A DNA stretch of 64,000 nucleotides, taken from positions 806,001 to 870,000 of the forward strand of contig JAJNNY010000005.1 of assembly GCA_022453515.1 (NCBI GenBank), given 5' to 3'. The stretch is from Astrocystis sublimbata. Taxonomy: Eukaryota; Ascomycota; Sordariomycetes; Xylariales; Xylariaceae. Under the pieces are notes generated by a model, which was given only the letters and a program-made list of their open reading frames with translations, made no database searches and was not told the origin of the DNA. Shown piece by piece: positions 12,519 to 24,935 of this stretch (the stretch's first letter is position 1; each line of letters opens with the position of its first letter). The position numbers and the translations under genes were made by a program.

Positions 12519-15500
12519 TGTGCACCCCCTTCGATTGAGAAAAGCGAAATATGAACCCGGATCAGCATGTCACGACGGCTCTATTGCAGGGGCTCGAATG
12601 AGATCGCATTGGTTGCCGAGAGCTATAAGAGTCTCAAAAAACTTGACGGCGGCATATGTACCTTGCCATCATTTATACCGCAACGCTGTCGCGTGCTTTC
12701 TCTCATAAAAATATGGAGAGGTCGACTTGGTTGCCCGATCAACATACAGCTGGCTTTTCAGGAGGCAGCACGACAGTAATCATTGGATAAGCAAACACAT
12801 ACGCCCAGCTGAGTTGTCGGTGTCGCTATGCCTACTAAGTACTTAGTAGTAACGGTAGGACAACGGCACATACTTGCGGTGTAGGATCACGGTATAGAGC
12901 TACGGCATATCCAATCGACAGTTGGTGTGTCCACGCAGCGTCGCGCAGGTACGATGTCTGCAAAACACGATCGTGGAAGCCGCTGACCACCGGATGCGGC
13001 ATGCGACAGGCAGGTCCCCCTCTTCCCCGCATGTTTGAGAAACCGGCACTTAATGCGACTCTTGAAGAGTCTATGTTGCATCAAGATGTCGGGGGGCTGC
13101 CGCGTGGAGCTGTGGGGGGATAGCTCGCGGGGTTGGCTGGTTTGACTGGGTTAACTGTTCATCGGCACCCCATATCGGAATTCACGGGATTATATGGCAG
13201 TGGCCTCGGATTCGTGGTTCCGGGCAGCCACCAAGAGAAAGTCTCGATATGGCTTGTCGTCTAAGAGAGGCCCTGTGGCCTCCGGCGGCGTTTAGATCCA
13301 GATATTGTTGGTTATGGAGATTGTATATCCTTTTCTGTGAGCTGCGCTCATCTGCATTGCATCGCTCGATTTATTCACCAATCCCAACACAACAGCTTTT
13401 GAACGCTCTCAATTCAATATGATGGACATACTTGTGATGAACCGTGGGATCCTCATTTTGCGTAGCTGATTATTTTGAAACGTATACGATCGCTTGGAAA
13501 CCCCCTGCATTGGGTCAGATACACACGCTGCCATGCCGGATGCCCGTTATTTGCCATAGTGCACAAGACGACATGGAGAAGAAGGTCTTGTTACTACTTA
13601 CCGTGTTCCTCTTGTTGGCGCAGACCATGGGCTTGAAAGCCGTTTCAAGAAGGAAATATCAGGCTGGTGTGATACCATTCGAGCATTCAGTGGTCGTACG
13701 TTTCTAAATGATTTACATGGGTTAGGTACTGATGCTTGCGAGGGATTTACTGCTCGACTGTCAATCAGCAAATGGCTCCGTAGTGGTGGCTGGGTACAAC
13801 CCGAATTATAAGACACTATTATATATCCATAACAAGGCGCCATGAGGAACAATGTCTAACGAACGACTTTGAGAAGCTCAAGCCGAAAGTCCAAATCGAT
13901 TTGACTTAGTTACTTGCACTTCGGAGGCTTTCAGAGACATACGGATACTTGGGCTTTGACCTACTGGTAGCGGGGACAGCCGCGGACAGGGGCTGGCTGG
14001 TCTTGTTGAGCTTACAAGTGTAGTAGAAGTGACCACTCAGAAGTCCCGGAAACAGACCGTGTGTTCGGGATTGGATTCCGCTCATTCGAATGGCTGTTGA
14101 GGAAGAAGAGCGATGCAGGCCATGACATCAGCATCATCGTAGAAGCTGCCACCCGCTGTCGGTTAGTATAGTAATCACTTAGAGACACGAGTGGGGGGCA
14201 CAGGTGTACAATAGATAGGCAAATAGGTAGGTATCACCAGACGCGAAGCGAACATAAGGTTGGTGTTGATAAAGTACCTACTGATAGATATGATAAACAG
14301 GACGGCATATCATCCATAGATGCATCGCCGATGAAGTCCTCGGCATTCCTATAGCTTTATCTATACCCCCCAATGCATCATGGGAATGCGTACCTTACAT
14401 ATAGTATAATTGACAGCTTCGTCAACGGTTAAAGATACTACAAGTTACATTACATGTGGCTGCTAATTGAGAGTAAAGAGGTGATCCCATACCGCCCTAT
14501 GTATCTAGTTCTACTCGTACATACTCGGTACGAATTCCACAGCTTTCATCTCGGTTTCCAGAACTCATCTCGGTCTCCATCCCGATCGTTTCTTTCTTTA
14601 TAGTAATATGATGATGAATTCCCTGGTACCACGTTTTGAAGCGTACCTTGTTATGTGCCTTGCCCGCAATCTCTTGTTTAAATTAGCTTCCCAATCAACA
14701 GATTATCGGGTTCCATCGAGCGACCAAGACGGAGACGAGTACTAACCTATTCACTCACAAGTGTCTTATCACACACCTCCATGATGCTCCTGGCGCTTTC
14801 GCCAGGCTCAATACATGTGAGGTAGTCGTACTTACACACCACCTGTTCCCGTCCCCTGCTTCTGACGCTGCCTATTACCAAGGCCTATTATACCTCGTCA
14901 GACAGGCACGCGTTGCGGGAGGGTTTGGAAGCGCCATCACGCCGTGGCAAAGCCGTCGGTTGCGCACCACCACCACCATTGGCTGTTTCCCGCGTAAGGT
15001 TGCCTACTCGCCTACCACGGTTGATCCGATATCCAGATGCCAGATAGATGATAGATGTAATCTTTCCCGTTTCATCGAGCCCACTCCCTCTCGGCCTTGG
15101 TCCACCAATAGGCCAATTTTTGGCTATCAAGCGCGGTGATCCTGTACATCCATCCATCTCTCATCCCCTTCAAAAGAAGACGTGCGAGTTGTCTGCCCTG
15201 TGTTGAACAACACGGCATACTGCATCTACAATCGGCGACTTGCACAGGACGTCTGAGTCATTTCTCCAGAAGCTTAGGGGGTACGGGGCCTGTTTGCAGC
15301 CACCGGGTTGCCCAATGCAGTGTGCAGTGACGCTGATGTGACCTCTGCCAGACACGGCACGCGAGGTCAACGTTACAGTCTCCTGTTCCATCACCGACCA
15401 ACACCAACTGAGCCAGGCGCAACTCCCTCTGTCTGTGCAGCGTCACGACCACCGCTCTGCTCAGATGCAAGATTGTGCTGGGTACTAATCCACTTTCCCC

Positions 15501-16551
15501 AGCACAACTTATAATAAATAGTAAGCGTGAATGATGCGAAGGAACAGGCTACCTAGATGCGAGGCGGCTAACATGCCTAATGGATGGGCCTAGGAACCTC
15601 TACGGGGTAAGTAACCTACCTCTCTCGGGTATTGAGCTTAAAGTTCAAGGCACGAGCAAAGGTTTACTTATTACGAGTACCTAGTACCTACGATAGTCTC
15701 CATTGAAGGGAGCCACCAGGTTGGTAACCAACCATTGCACCTGCCCTGTGCAAGAGGAGTACAGTATAGATCACACTGTATAATCAGCGAATGAATGCTG
15801 CAGAGACCTACCTACTCGCCTAGGTAGATCAAGACAGTAGCGACAGCTAGATCGGCTCTCATCCGCACACTGTCCTCGGGGCTAGATCCAGCCAACGCCT
15901 GCAGCTCGACGTAGCGGCTGGCCTGGCGCTGGAAACGGTCACTATTAACCTTAACGGGTGCATCCCGATCACCACCTGGGCACGCCGCATTGTGACCATC
16001 GATACTTCTTTCCAAGTTGCATTCCGTTCAGTTCAGGTCAGATATCGTTCCTCGCTCCCCAGTCCCTGCCACGCTCCCTGCCACCCCAAGGTTCCAAGTT
16101 CCATTGTCCGAGCCTGCCTGCACACCTGCACACTTTATGTGGACAGTTGAAGTTCCCTCAGATTGCGCGAGGTACTTGCAGCGTATGTACATTGGATTTA
16201 GAAGTGATCCATCACCTGTCAGCACCTCGAGACCTTGAGACCACCCCCGGAGGCGAGTCGAGCTGAGTCACGAGCCACCTAACCAGGCCCCCAAGCCCCC
16301 AGGTGAGCCAGCCCTTCGAGCCAGTCGACCAGTCACCCTGCCCTGCCCTGCCCTCAGCCGGGGGCTCAGCACGTCCCCCCAGTGCAGTGCAGTAGGTTCA
16401 GGTAGGTAGTACCTAAAGCTCAGGTAGGTACACCACCACCACCACCTGCACCACCACCACTGTAACGCGACTCCGGCCTAAGGTTCTCAAACCCGTCCGT
16501 CTCCTGCCCGTCGTCCTTCCCTCGGGCAGGATCTCACACTGCCCTTCCACC
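12519..16551. other. Long gene-poor spacer
   Basis: This 4-kb stretch should contain the divergent promoters of the monooxygenase and the kinase. The only hint of coding is a short ORF with a signal-like start at 13573 (listed separately). Near the kinase it becomes GC- and CCA-rich, with CCCTG tandem copies near 16337-16353 and CAC runs near 16430-16460, probably promoter or 5' leader. No RNA gene or transposon was recognised. Confidence 0.45.
13573..13707 (+). CDS. Possible small secreted peptide (weak)
   Basis: An ATG opens 44 codons that start with a typical signal-like sequence (MEKKVLLLLTVFLLLAQ) and end at 13707. A consensus donor GTACGT lies at about 13692, so the ORF may be a first exon. 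Downstream, about 13740-13845, a frame reads NGSVVVAGYNPNYKTLLYIH before a stop, which looks coding, but I found no splice pair that joins both in phase. Either a short unspliced peptide, a gene with different boundaries, or chance. No family was recognised. Confidence 0.2.
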   Translation: MEKKVLLLLTVFLLLAQTMGLKAVSRRKYQAGVIPFEHSVVVRF

Positions 16552-18807
16552 ATGACTACCCCATACGACCTCTTCACAGACCGCTCCAGCAGGCCGGAAT
16601 CCCGCCAGGCCGGCGTTCGAGGCTTAGACCAGCCAGACTCGCATCCACAGGCCTTGGCTGCACTGCACCACCAGCTGAACCGCCAAACCGTAGACACCAA
16701 CCGCGCACTCACACTCGACACACCCGCCGCCGCCGTCTGCGACCATGACCTGGTGACGAAGCCTTCGTCTTCGCCTTCGCTGGCTCACAGCCCCATCCGC
16801 TTCGAATCGCATACCATATCCCCTTCTCCGCCTGTATCGCTGCCCGCCTCCCGCAACCCCTCGGGCGCTTTTGGCCCGTCTTCCGCCGACCCCTTCCTCG
16901 AGAGCAGCAACGACTCGCTGTCCATATCCACCGACATACCGCCCGCGGGCCCTGCACCGTCAAACAGCTTCAACAACCCCCGTGGCGGCCTCTCCACGCC
17001 CCAGGCTAGCTCGACCCTGCACCGCAAAACATCCAACTCGAACCTCTACCCCGTCTCCCGCACTCCGAGTTGGAAACAGCACCTGGCCAGGGGCATCGGT
17101 TCGGCCGCGAGCTCCACCTACCCGAGTCCCGTCATCTCTGCTATGGGAGACGTCACGCCGCTCCCTTCCCCTCTGTTGTCTGGCGAGTCCCCCGGGCCTT
17201 GGAAGCGACTCGTCTGTTCGACACCCTCGAGAGAGCTGACCGTTCCCACCATCATGCCTGACTCCGTCCTTGTGACCAAGAGCGGCGAGTCGGTCGCCAC
17301 AGCTCTGGAACACCAAGCCAAGCGCAAGGTCTATGCAGGTCTTCAACCCGGCCATGCCGCCGAGCACAGCAGCGGCAAGCACGAACATGCCCGGAATCGA
17401 AGCATTAGCGAGTACATACCTGATGCGAAGGGCATTCCGAAAAGGCAGAACACCGTTTCTACCGGGAAAGTCGACGGGCGCAATCGAGAGGACCCCGCTT
17501 GCCTACGAAGGGAACCGCGACTGTCCGAGGCGAGAGGCCTCACCTTGGCTGCCACGCCTCCTACCCCGCCGCCCAGTGAATCTTCCCAGAGCAACGACAG
17601 CGCATCGGCAAAGAAACCGTCTTACGAGTACTTCGAGGCCTGTGGCAGGAAGGACCAGAAGCTACGGAGGTGGCGTGGAGTGAAGGATCTTGGCGAGGGC
17701 ACCTTCAGCAGGGTCGTCCTCGCGACGAGTAAAATGGAAGGCCAAGATCCCAGCGAGGATGACAGGGCCCCCCAAGTCGCCTCCAAAGGCCCACCCTCGT
17801 CTTTAACCGCCTCCAACCTCGATCGAAAGACGCTGGTCGCTATCAAGGTGTGCGAACATGGCCCCAAAGGCGGCGCATCCGAGGATAGAATCGAGATGAG
17901 TTTGAAGCGAGAGCTCGATATCATGCAGTCCATTGATCATCCATCCTTGGTACACCTGAAAGCCTGGAGCATCGAGCCCACAAGGGCGCTACTGGTCTTG
18001 AACTACTCTCCTGGGGGCGACCTCTTCGACGTTGCATCCCATTATCGAGACTTGCTAAAAGCCCCAATGCTGCGGAGAATATTCTCGGAAATTGTCGGCG
18101 CTGTGGCATACCTCCACGAACGCAGGATTGTTCATCGGGACATCAAACTTGAGAGTACGTCACCCATAGCCCAAGCTCTGCCTCATCGATCTGCGAAATG
18201 TTACTGGTAGAGCAAGCCTTGCACCGTGTGCTAAGAGTACTTAGATGTCCTTGTCAATATTCCACCTGCAGAGCTCGTCAATCGCCCTGTGGATTGGGCC
18301 ACTTATCCATATCCTCTGGTAACGCTGACGGATCTCGGTCTCTCACGGCGTGTGGCTGATGATGAGAAACTGGAAACCCGCTGTGGCTCTGACGATTACG
18401 CCGCACCTGAAGTGATACTGGGGCAACCGTACGATGGTCGTGCCACCGATGCATGGTCTTTGGGCGTCCTCCTTTACGCCCTTATCGAGTCACGACTGCC
18501 TTTCGACCCACCCCCCGGAGCGAGCGACTACCAGAGAATGCGAAGTCGGACCAGTCACCGAATTGCCCGCGTTGAATGGAGCTGGGTCAAGTATGTCGGT
18601 GAAGATGGCGACCATGACGCGAACATAGCACTTTTCGAAAAAGACGGACTAGAGGGAGCGATGGAGATTGTCGAAGGACTTTTAAGACGCGCTCGTAGCC
18701 GCTGGCTGATGGGACAAGTGATTGAACACCCTTGGATTCGGGATGCGATCCAAGTTGAGGGCGGACTGAAGTTCCCTGAAGAGGAGGATGGGCAAGAGGT
18801 ATTATGA
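16552..18807 (+). CDS. Serine/threonine protein kinase (Prr1-like fungal type)
   Basis: Exons are 16552-18154 and 18245-18807, predicting 721 residues. The intron (GTACGT to ACTTAG) falls inside the catalytic loop, and splicing gives HRDIKLENVLVN. The first 370 residues are Ser/Pro-rich and probably disordered. The kinase domain follows: glycine loop LGEGTFSRVVLA (about 378), an insert of about 35 residues, VAIK lysine (about 430), HRDIKLEN (528-535), a metal motif that reads DLG rather than DFG (about 564), activation-loop end GSDDYAAPEVI, and DAWSLGVLLYALIESRLPFD. The SRLPFDPPP and YDGRATDAW motifs recall yeast Prr1 and related pheromone or stress-response kinases, but that relation is from memory. 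All catalytic residues are present, so it should be active; DLG occurs in a few active kinases. The start follows a CCACC context (CACCATGAC). Its substrates are unknown. Confidence 0.88.
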
Positions 18808-20069
18808 CAACAGTTGGAGTGTAACGAGGGATATATGCGGCTGTAGCTTATCAGTTTCGGGGTTTTATCTTTTTTCGTTACCGGAAACCTTAGTGGGGAG
18901 GTCAGAGGTTTGTTACATTGTTATTTTTTCTGTTTGGGTTGTTTCATGAGCAGAGCTGGTGTTATAGACTATGATTGGGACTTCTATTATGATGGGCTTC
19001 AATACAGCTGGCGTTTGGGGAGGAATAGCTTTACACGGAGGTTTGCGTGTTTAATTTACAGACCAATACGAAAGGTGCAGGAAAAGCGTGTGGAAAGGGG
19101 AGCGAGGCTACTGGATTTAGCAAGAGTCCAAGTAAACAGATCAATATTTGGAATCCTGGAGGCTGAGGGTACGACTTTTTGTTATCATTATTTTGCCGTT
19201 GATGACAACTTCTGGCAGCTACTCAGGGAGTAAGAAACTTACCGCTTGCTTCTAAACACGGTCTCTCCTATGTCCCCTGCTAGTAGGTGTAACTATAACA
19301 ACCAGAAGCAGAATCATGAGAATATACGAAGACTTAAAAGTAGGACGATATGGCATTGCTATCAATTCAATGTACAACTAAAGGGATGCATGTTAGCTCT
19401 TCTAATTTCCAGAGAACAAATCGGAAAGGTTGGCATAAGCACTATGTTAACGGTTAGACAAATTAAGAGTAGCCAACTGCTATGCCAAGCCCACAAACAT
19501 AGTATACATACCCAAGAAGCGACCCTGAAAATGGTCTGGATCTTTATCAAGGCCAGCATGGTGCCTACAGCACCGCGATGAGTCTGTTAGTGCTCATGCG
19601 TGTCCACATGGGCCGAATCGGCCGCTTTTTAGGATACTCTAGAATGGCTAAGAATAGAGATAGCGCTGTACAGCTTGGTCAAGTTGCACGAATCGGTGCA
19701 CAAGATCTGCGCTGGGTTCATGAGACGTGGATATTGTGAACAATGCTTTCGCGATGGGCGGCCACGTTTTTGAGGCCGTAGTAACCGAACGAACCTTGGC
19801 TATAACATTGGGGCTATCCATATGAAGTGCGGTCGGTCAGTTTCCTTTTCGCTGCAGGGCCAGGATCACCAACATCGTGAATGAACGCGAGGTGATAACT
19901 CGACATCCCTCGCATTCGCATTCTCAGTCTACCTATCTAGTATCTACTTACCTACCCCTACCCAACTTGGCATATAGGCACTATTATCGGTCCCCGTTCC
20001 AGTCCGGCGCTACGGGATCCTCACGCACAATAAACAACAACTACTTGCCACGGAAAAGAGGAAGAGAGA
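18808..20069. other. 3' region of the kinase and promoter of the FAD monooxygenase
   Basis: ORFs at 18910-19233 and 19246-19581 have no family resemblance and sit directly after the kinase stop, so they are probably untranslated 3' sequence. The last 100 bases before 20070 include TACCTACCCCTACC-type motifs and an AGAGGAAGAGAGA purine tract just before the ATG. Confidence 0.4.
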
Positions 20070-21641
20070 ATGGCGGAAAAGCAGCGCTTCCGCGTGGTGA
20101 TTGTTGGCGGGGGGCTTCTAGGCCTGACGGCCGTGCACATGCTCGCCAAAACGGACATGGACTTCGTGCTTCTCGAGCAGCATGACGACCTGTTGCCCGA
20201 GATCGGATCGCTGCTCTCCTTCATGCCGTCGACGTTCCGCGTGCTGGACCAGCTGGACATCTTGGAGCCCGTGCAGCCTTTCCTCACGCGCGTCGCGGGC
20301 GGCAAGTTCATGTCGGCGACGGACGCCAAGATATGGCGGGAAGAGCAGTTGATCAAGATCATCGAGGAGAAGTAAGTTGGTGTTCTGCCACTTGAGACAC
20401 GACTCCTTTTCTCTCTCTCTCTGTCGTACTTCAGACATCAAGTAACAAGATAAAAGTCGAGCTGACGATAATGGAAAAGTCACGGCCACGGCATGAGTAT
20501 TGTGCACCGTCCGCACTATGTCCAGACGCTATACAATACCCTACCAGCAGAGGTGCAGGCGCGAATCCACGTGCAGAAGCGCGTCGTGCACATAGACGTC
20601 ACCGACGACGGAGTAGCAGTGCACTGCTCAGACGGCACCGTCGAGCGCGGAGACATTGTGCTCGGCGCCGACGGCGTCCACAGCCGCAGTCGGCAGATGA
20701 TGCAATCCCTCGCCAAGGGGCAGCCCGCGTCGACTGCGCAGCCGAGCCCCTACGTGACGACGTACCGTGTGCTCTTCGGGAGCCTGCCCCCGCTGCCCGA
20801 CCTGCCCGTCGGCATGAACTACGAGGGCGTCCACGCCGGGGTGTCGACGCAGATCATCACGGGCGAGAGGCAGGCGTGGTGGGGCGTGTACGAGAAGATC
20901 GCGACGCCGACCTCGGAGCGGCTGAGATGGACCGAGGACGATAAGAAGGCCGTCTTGGAGAAATGGGGGAAGCTGTACATGGCGCCGGGGCATACCGTGG
21001 AGGACACGTACGCCCACCGCAATGGCGACGCGGGGCTGATCAGTCTCGAGGAGGGTCTCGTGGACACCTGGTCGTGGAAGCGCGTTGTCCTCGTCGGCGA
21101 TGCCGTGCGCAAGCTCGAACCACACGCCGGACAGGGCTATAATGCCGGCGTGGCGGACCTGGTGGTGCTGGTCAACGGGCTGCGGACCCTGACGCGGAAG
21201 GCGGCGGCGACGACGGCGCTACCGACGACAGAGGACCTCGAGACGCTATTTCGCGCGTATCAGAAACAGCGGATGGAAGACACGCCCGCCATCATCAAGA
21301 TGTCGGAGGGCCGCGCCCGAATGTGCGCGTGGTTAGGCGTCAAGGACTTTCTTATCGCCAACCTGGTGTTCCCCTATTTCCCGCTGGCTGAGTATGGAGC
21401 CAGACATATCCTGGGCCCAATCATCGCCCGCACGCCTGTGCTCGACTGGCTGGATGAGAAGCGCTTGCCCGCCCGTGCTGTGCCTTACAAGCACCACCCA
21501 AAACAGGGCACGAGAGCAGATGCAGTGCATGCGGAAGCGGCGGCAGTGCCTTCGTCGGTATCTCGCTTGCCGCTCGTGACGGGCACACTGGTTCTTGCCG
21601 GCCTTGCGACTTTTGGGCTTAGGTATTATAGAAGAATATAG
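20070..21641 (+). CDS. FAD-dependent monooxygenase with C-terminal membrane anchor
   Basis: Exons are 20070-20371 and 20480-21641, predicting 487 residues; the 108-bp intron (GTAAGT to AAAAG) joins IIEEN to HGHGMSIVHRPHY. Group A flavin monooxygenases use NAD(P)H and oxygen to hydroxylate or epoxidise small molecules. The dinucleotide motif is VVIVGGGLLGLTAV (about 9-22), the ribose-binding acidic end is FVLLEQ, and the family's DG motif is DIVLGADGVHSRSR (about 150-163). The GD motif is VVLVGDAVRKLEPHAGQGYN (about 320-339), which binds the FAD phosphate and ribityl chain. After the catalytic region come hydrophobic stretches and a final membrane helix (LPLVTGTLVLAGLATFGL) ending in RYYRRI, a layout known for PaxM-type epoxidases of fungal meroterpenoid and indole-diterpene pathways acting at the ER. 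No prenyltransferase, cyclase or synthase is nearby, so the pathway is unknown. The gene is more GC-rich than its flanks. Confidence 0.88.
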
Positions 21642-21930
21642 AAATCTGGCCAGCTGACCTGAGACTTATTCCACCCTCGAACGGACCGGGCGCGTGGAGT
21701 GTACTGACTGTATCGATAGAGTAGACGAAGACATAGACATGACTCATAGTTCACCATAGACATAGCATAGCCGCAATATTGTTGTTTCAATTCCATTCAT
21801 GTACATTCAAATACAGTGAATACGCTGACAGTCGCCAAGTTTCCCGGCAGAGCCCATGCTCGGAATCGCGAATCTGATACAAAGGTACTTGGTCAGTCAC
21901 GGATCGCGATCCTCCCCAAGTCGGCTTCAA

Positions 21931-22853
21931 TCAGCCGCCCATGACGGTAATCGTGTGCACGAAGCGAAGCTTTCCCTTCTCGACCCGGAACTCGTGGCTG
22001 TCTGGGACAGTCGCGAAGTCGATGAATACGTCGACAGCGCCAAGTGTCTCATCGATCACGTAGCGACGATTCGCGAGGTTTACGCCTGAGGGGACTCCCA
22101 CATCACAACGGTCCGAGGGAGATCCATTTCCTGTGTACGCTCCTCCCTCGAGACGGGCGCAGGGAGAGCCCCAGGGCACTTGGACGCTCTTGTCATTGAA
22201 GAGATCGGCGTAGGCATCGGCCGCGGCTTGGATGACCTCGCGCGAGTCTCGCTCGTCTTCGGGGATCACGGGCCATTCCTCGCGCGACGCCCAGTACAGC
22301 GTCCCGGTCGCGTTGAAGAGCCAGTCGCCCGTATCCGTGATGAGAGAGCTGAGGTTGGTGACCTTGCCGTCGGGCGTAAGGTGCATCTCTTCATGACATT
22401 GGAGTTAGCAGTATTCCCTTTCGTTGTCGCCAGCTGCAAACGTTCCCAGAAGCAAACATGCTCTCTAGTCAGGGTGACGACGCATGCTACTGAGATGATA
22501 GCCAGGGAGTTCCCGGCTTTAGGGGGTCACGTACGAGTGCCGATGACGTACGGGTGCGCGCCCGTCGCAGACACCATCTCTGTGTACGTGGCGCATTGCA
22601 CCGTGTCGTGCAGGCTGCGGTTAAAGTCGAGCTTCACGGCCGTGGTGAGGATGCCCTTCGCGATGTCCGCCGTCTTGAACTGCTCTAGGTAGCCCACGCC
22701 GTCCAGATCGCCCAGCGACTCGAGGCTGCCTGCTGTCTGGGCTGCGAGCAGCTTGTCGGTCGCTTCCACAAGTGTCTCTCTGTCGCACTGGGCTGACGCG
22801 GTGGCTGAGAGCAGGCTCACGGCGAGCGCAGTAAGGGGAATGAGGCCCTGCAT
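21931..22853 (-). CDS. Secreted DUF8021-family protein
   Basis: Exons are 22535-22853 and 21931-22388, predicting 258 residues; the 146-bp intron (GTACGT, CTAAC branch, ATGAAG acceptor) joins YVIGT to QMHLTPDGKV. A signal peptide is present (MQGLIPLTALAVSLLSATAS), then a Cys-containing start (QCDRETLVEATDKLLAAQTA). The body carries motifs I recognise from the fungal DUF8021 family: DFNRSLHDTVQCATYTEM, GDWLFNATGTLYWASREEW, REVIQAAADAYADLFND, WGSPCARLEGGAYTG and RRYVIDETLGAVDVFIDF, ending in FVHTITVMG. The layout suggests two related SnoaL/NTF2-like halves in a secreted protein. No biochemical role is established for the family as far as I know. It converges with the FAD monooxygenase, with only 289 bases between stop codons. 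The length matches the family. Confidence 0.9.
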
Positions 22854-24935
22854 CTTGGTGGGAATTACTGTTTCCTACTACTCGATCAATGGGGTAACAG
22901 GAATATCTGTAAGATGGAACACAAACACAGAAAGGACTCGGGAGTGATCGCCCCATGCATCATATATCTGGCTGGGCATGGTTGCGTATATGGCGTCGGA
23001 GCATTTGCATCGACGACAGTGTCGTACCGAGGAGAATAGCCATATGAATGTCGAGGGGTTAACCGGCACTTGCGCATCCTCTTATATTCGGCATCTCCCC
23101 AAAGTCTGACATCATCCCACCACGCAGATGGAGCGGAATAGAGTGAACGCCTCTGCTTCATTCCGATCCCGTTAAGTACTGTTCATCATGAGCTTGGTGC
23201 CAGTTGGAGACTACCTAGGTAAAAGTATCTACCACATGCACTGCACTCAAATCCATGCACGTTCCAGGATAGAACTTTCGCATTGAAGAAGTCCTGATTG
23301 TAGCTGGTGACATTCCCGGCGAGGATGCCATCTGAGTAAGTATGAACCCAGACATGTTGTGCGAAGAATAAATGGAATGTTTACGCGAGGCTTCAAAGGT
23401 CAAGATTCTGCTCAATTTCGTAATAACTATCGTATAACCTAGAGACTGCTGTTCGATAGATTCCTTAGAATCAGGTAATAACCAAGTAATAAACAGTATG
23501 TGAATTGTCTATAAAAGGTTTAACATAGAGTACGGAGTATGCATTATTTCAATCTTTACCCTACGGGCTAAGTTAAAGTAAGTCTGATAGGATATATTAT
23601 AAGCCAATGGTTTAATTGATTTCAGCATCATTTCAAGCAGGACCCTGTAACCCATTTTGTTGCCTAGCTAGGCCATGTAGTTGAAAATAGGGTCCGACTG
23701 GTGGCAACGCTAGCGACATGTCAATGTCAAGTATGTGTCCATCTAACGGAATGTCCAATGGATTCGTTCCCGCCCAACCGCAACTCTCGCCAACTCCAGA
23801 GCATCATGTCCTTGCACGTACCTGTCTATTTGTTCATTTTCACAAGTAGTGACCATCCGGCTCATTCTCAGTAATCAAGTTGATACGGACGAGTCGTAGC
23901 CCCCAATCTATATAGTAAGCTCGCGACGCGATATATCTACCTCAGTTATACATCTGAAACGATATGACTTATTCTACGCTGGATTGCCAGGTCTCCTATG
24001 CTGCAGGTGCCTATAGCACCACCGCTAAAGAAGAAAAAAAAAGTTAGCATGTGAGTGGTCACTATCTCTCTTTAGTCATAATCTCGAAATATCAATTGGA
24101 AGGTGTTAAATTGGTACTCATGTTCAAGTACATAGTTGAATAAGATGTCCAAACTCACCTGGGCATCGTTCGAAATTGGGGTTCTCGGCTTATCTGTTTA
24201 ATTTTAGTGACCGGCCCACCCTAACCCCCTAGATTTTCCCTCTTCGATCAGGCTTGTTTCAATAGCGCTTCTGGTGTGAAGTTATAGGCATAAAACAAGA
24301 CTTATAGTAAGCACGGGTAACAGACGCTGAGCTTGCACTGAGTTCGTTCATCTGCAATCCGATACGCGAAGAGTCCGTGCAACAGTCTGTCAACGTTGCT
24401 AACTATGTACTTAGACCTAGGATGCTAGGTACAACAAGTATCAATGTATAGCGTACAAGACCAAGACCAACTGGTACTAATACTGAGAGGATTCACGGCC
24501 GCCACGTGCGGTTGATCCTGAAAGGAGCAGCAGGAGCCCGCCTCGCCCGCCATACCGCCATACGCCTTGCCATCTCTGGCCGCCAATGCCCATCTCGAAG
24601 ATTGCGGAAATGCAGCGACCGGGGTCCCCTACACAGCCCGGCCAACATGGCAACAGGGTCTCATCGCCAAATCCGATCTGCTGGCGACCTTTCCTCGTTA
24701 CGCAAAGGTAGGGGAATCCCTTCCGAATCCACCAAGCCTCATTTCACGTCGCGAGATCATATACCTACTGCCAGGTAGTCAGCCGCTGGCGAGCGTGTGC
24801 GCCGCCGTCTTCTCCATTGTTGTTCTTACCGAGCCCATCAGCGCACGAGGATACCGCAGAGAGAAATGGCCACCCGGCCTTGACTTAATTGCCCAAGACA
24901 AAGACAGGCAGCCTGAGCCTAGGTAGCTGGGACAC
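22854..24935. other. AT-rich spacer
   Basis: It holds the promoter of the DUF8021 gene at one side and that of the next plus-strand gene at the other. ORFs at 24506-24778 and 24567-24926 overlap each other and have no recognisable motif. An A-rich run lies near 24031-24044. No repeat or RNA gene was identified. Confidence 0.4.

Noticed and set aside
18910..19233. 107-codon ORF after the kinase
   Set aside because: No motif, and it begins about 100 bases past the kinase stop in likely 3' untranslated sequence.
20628..21125. Minus-strand ORF over the FAD monooxygenase
   Set aside because: Antisense to a clear coding exon in GC-rich sequence; no recognisable domain.
10364..22853. Calling a complete secondary-metabolite cluster
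   Set aside because: No backbone synthase or pathway regulator is present, and an ordinary kinase gene sits between the two oxygenases.
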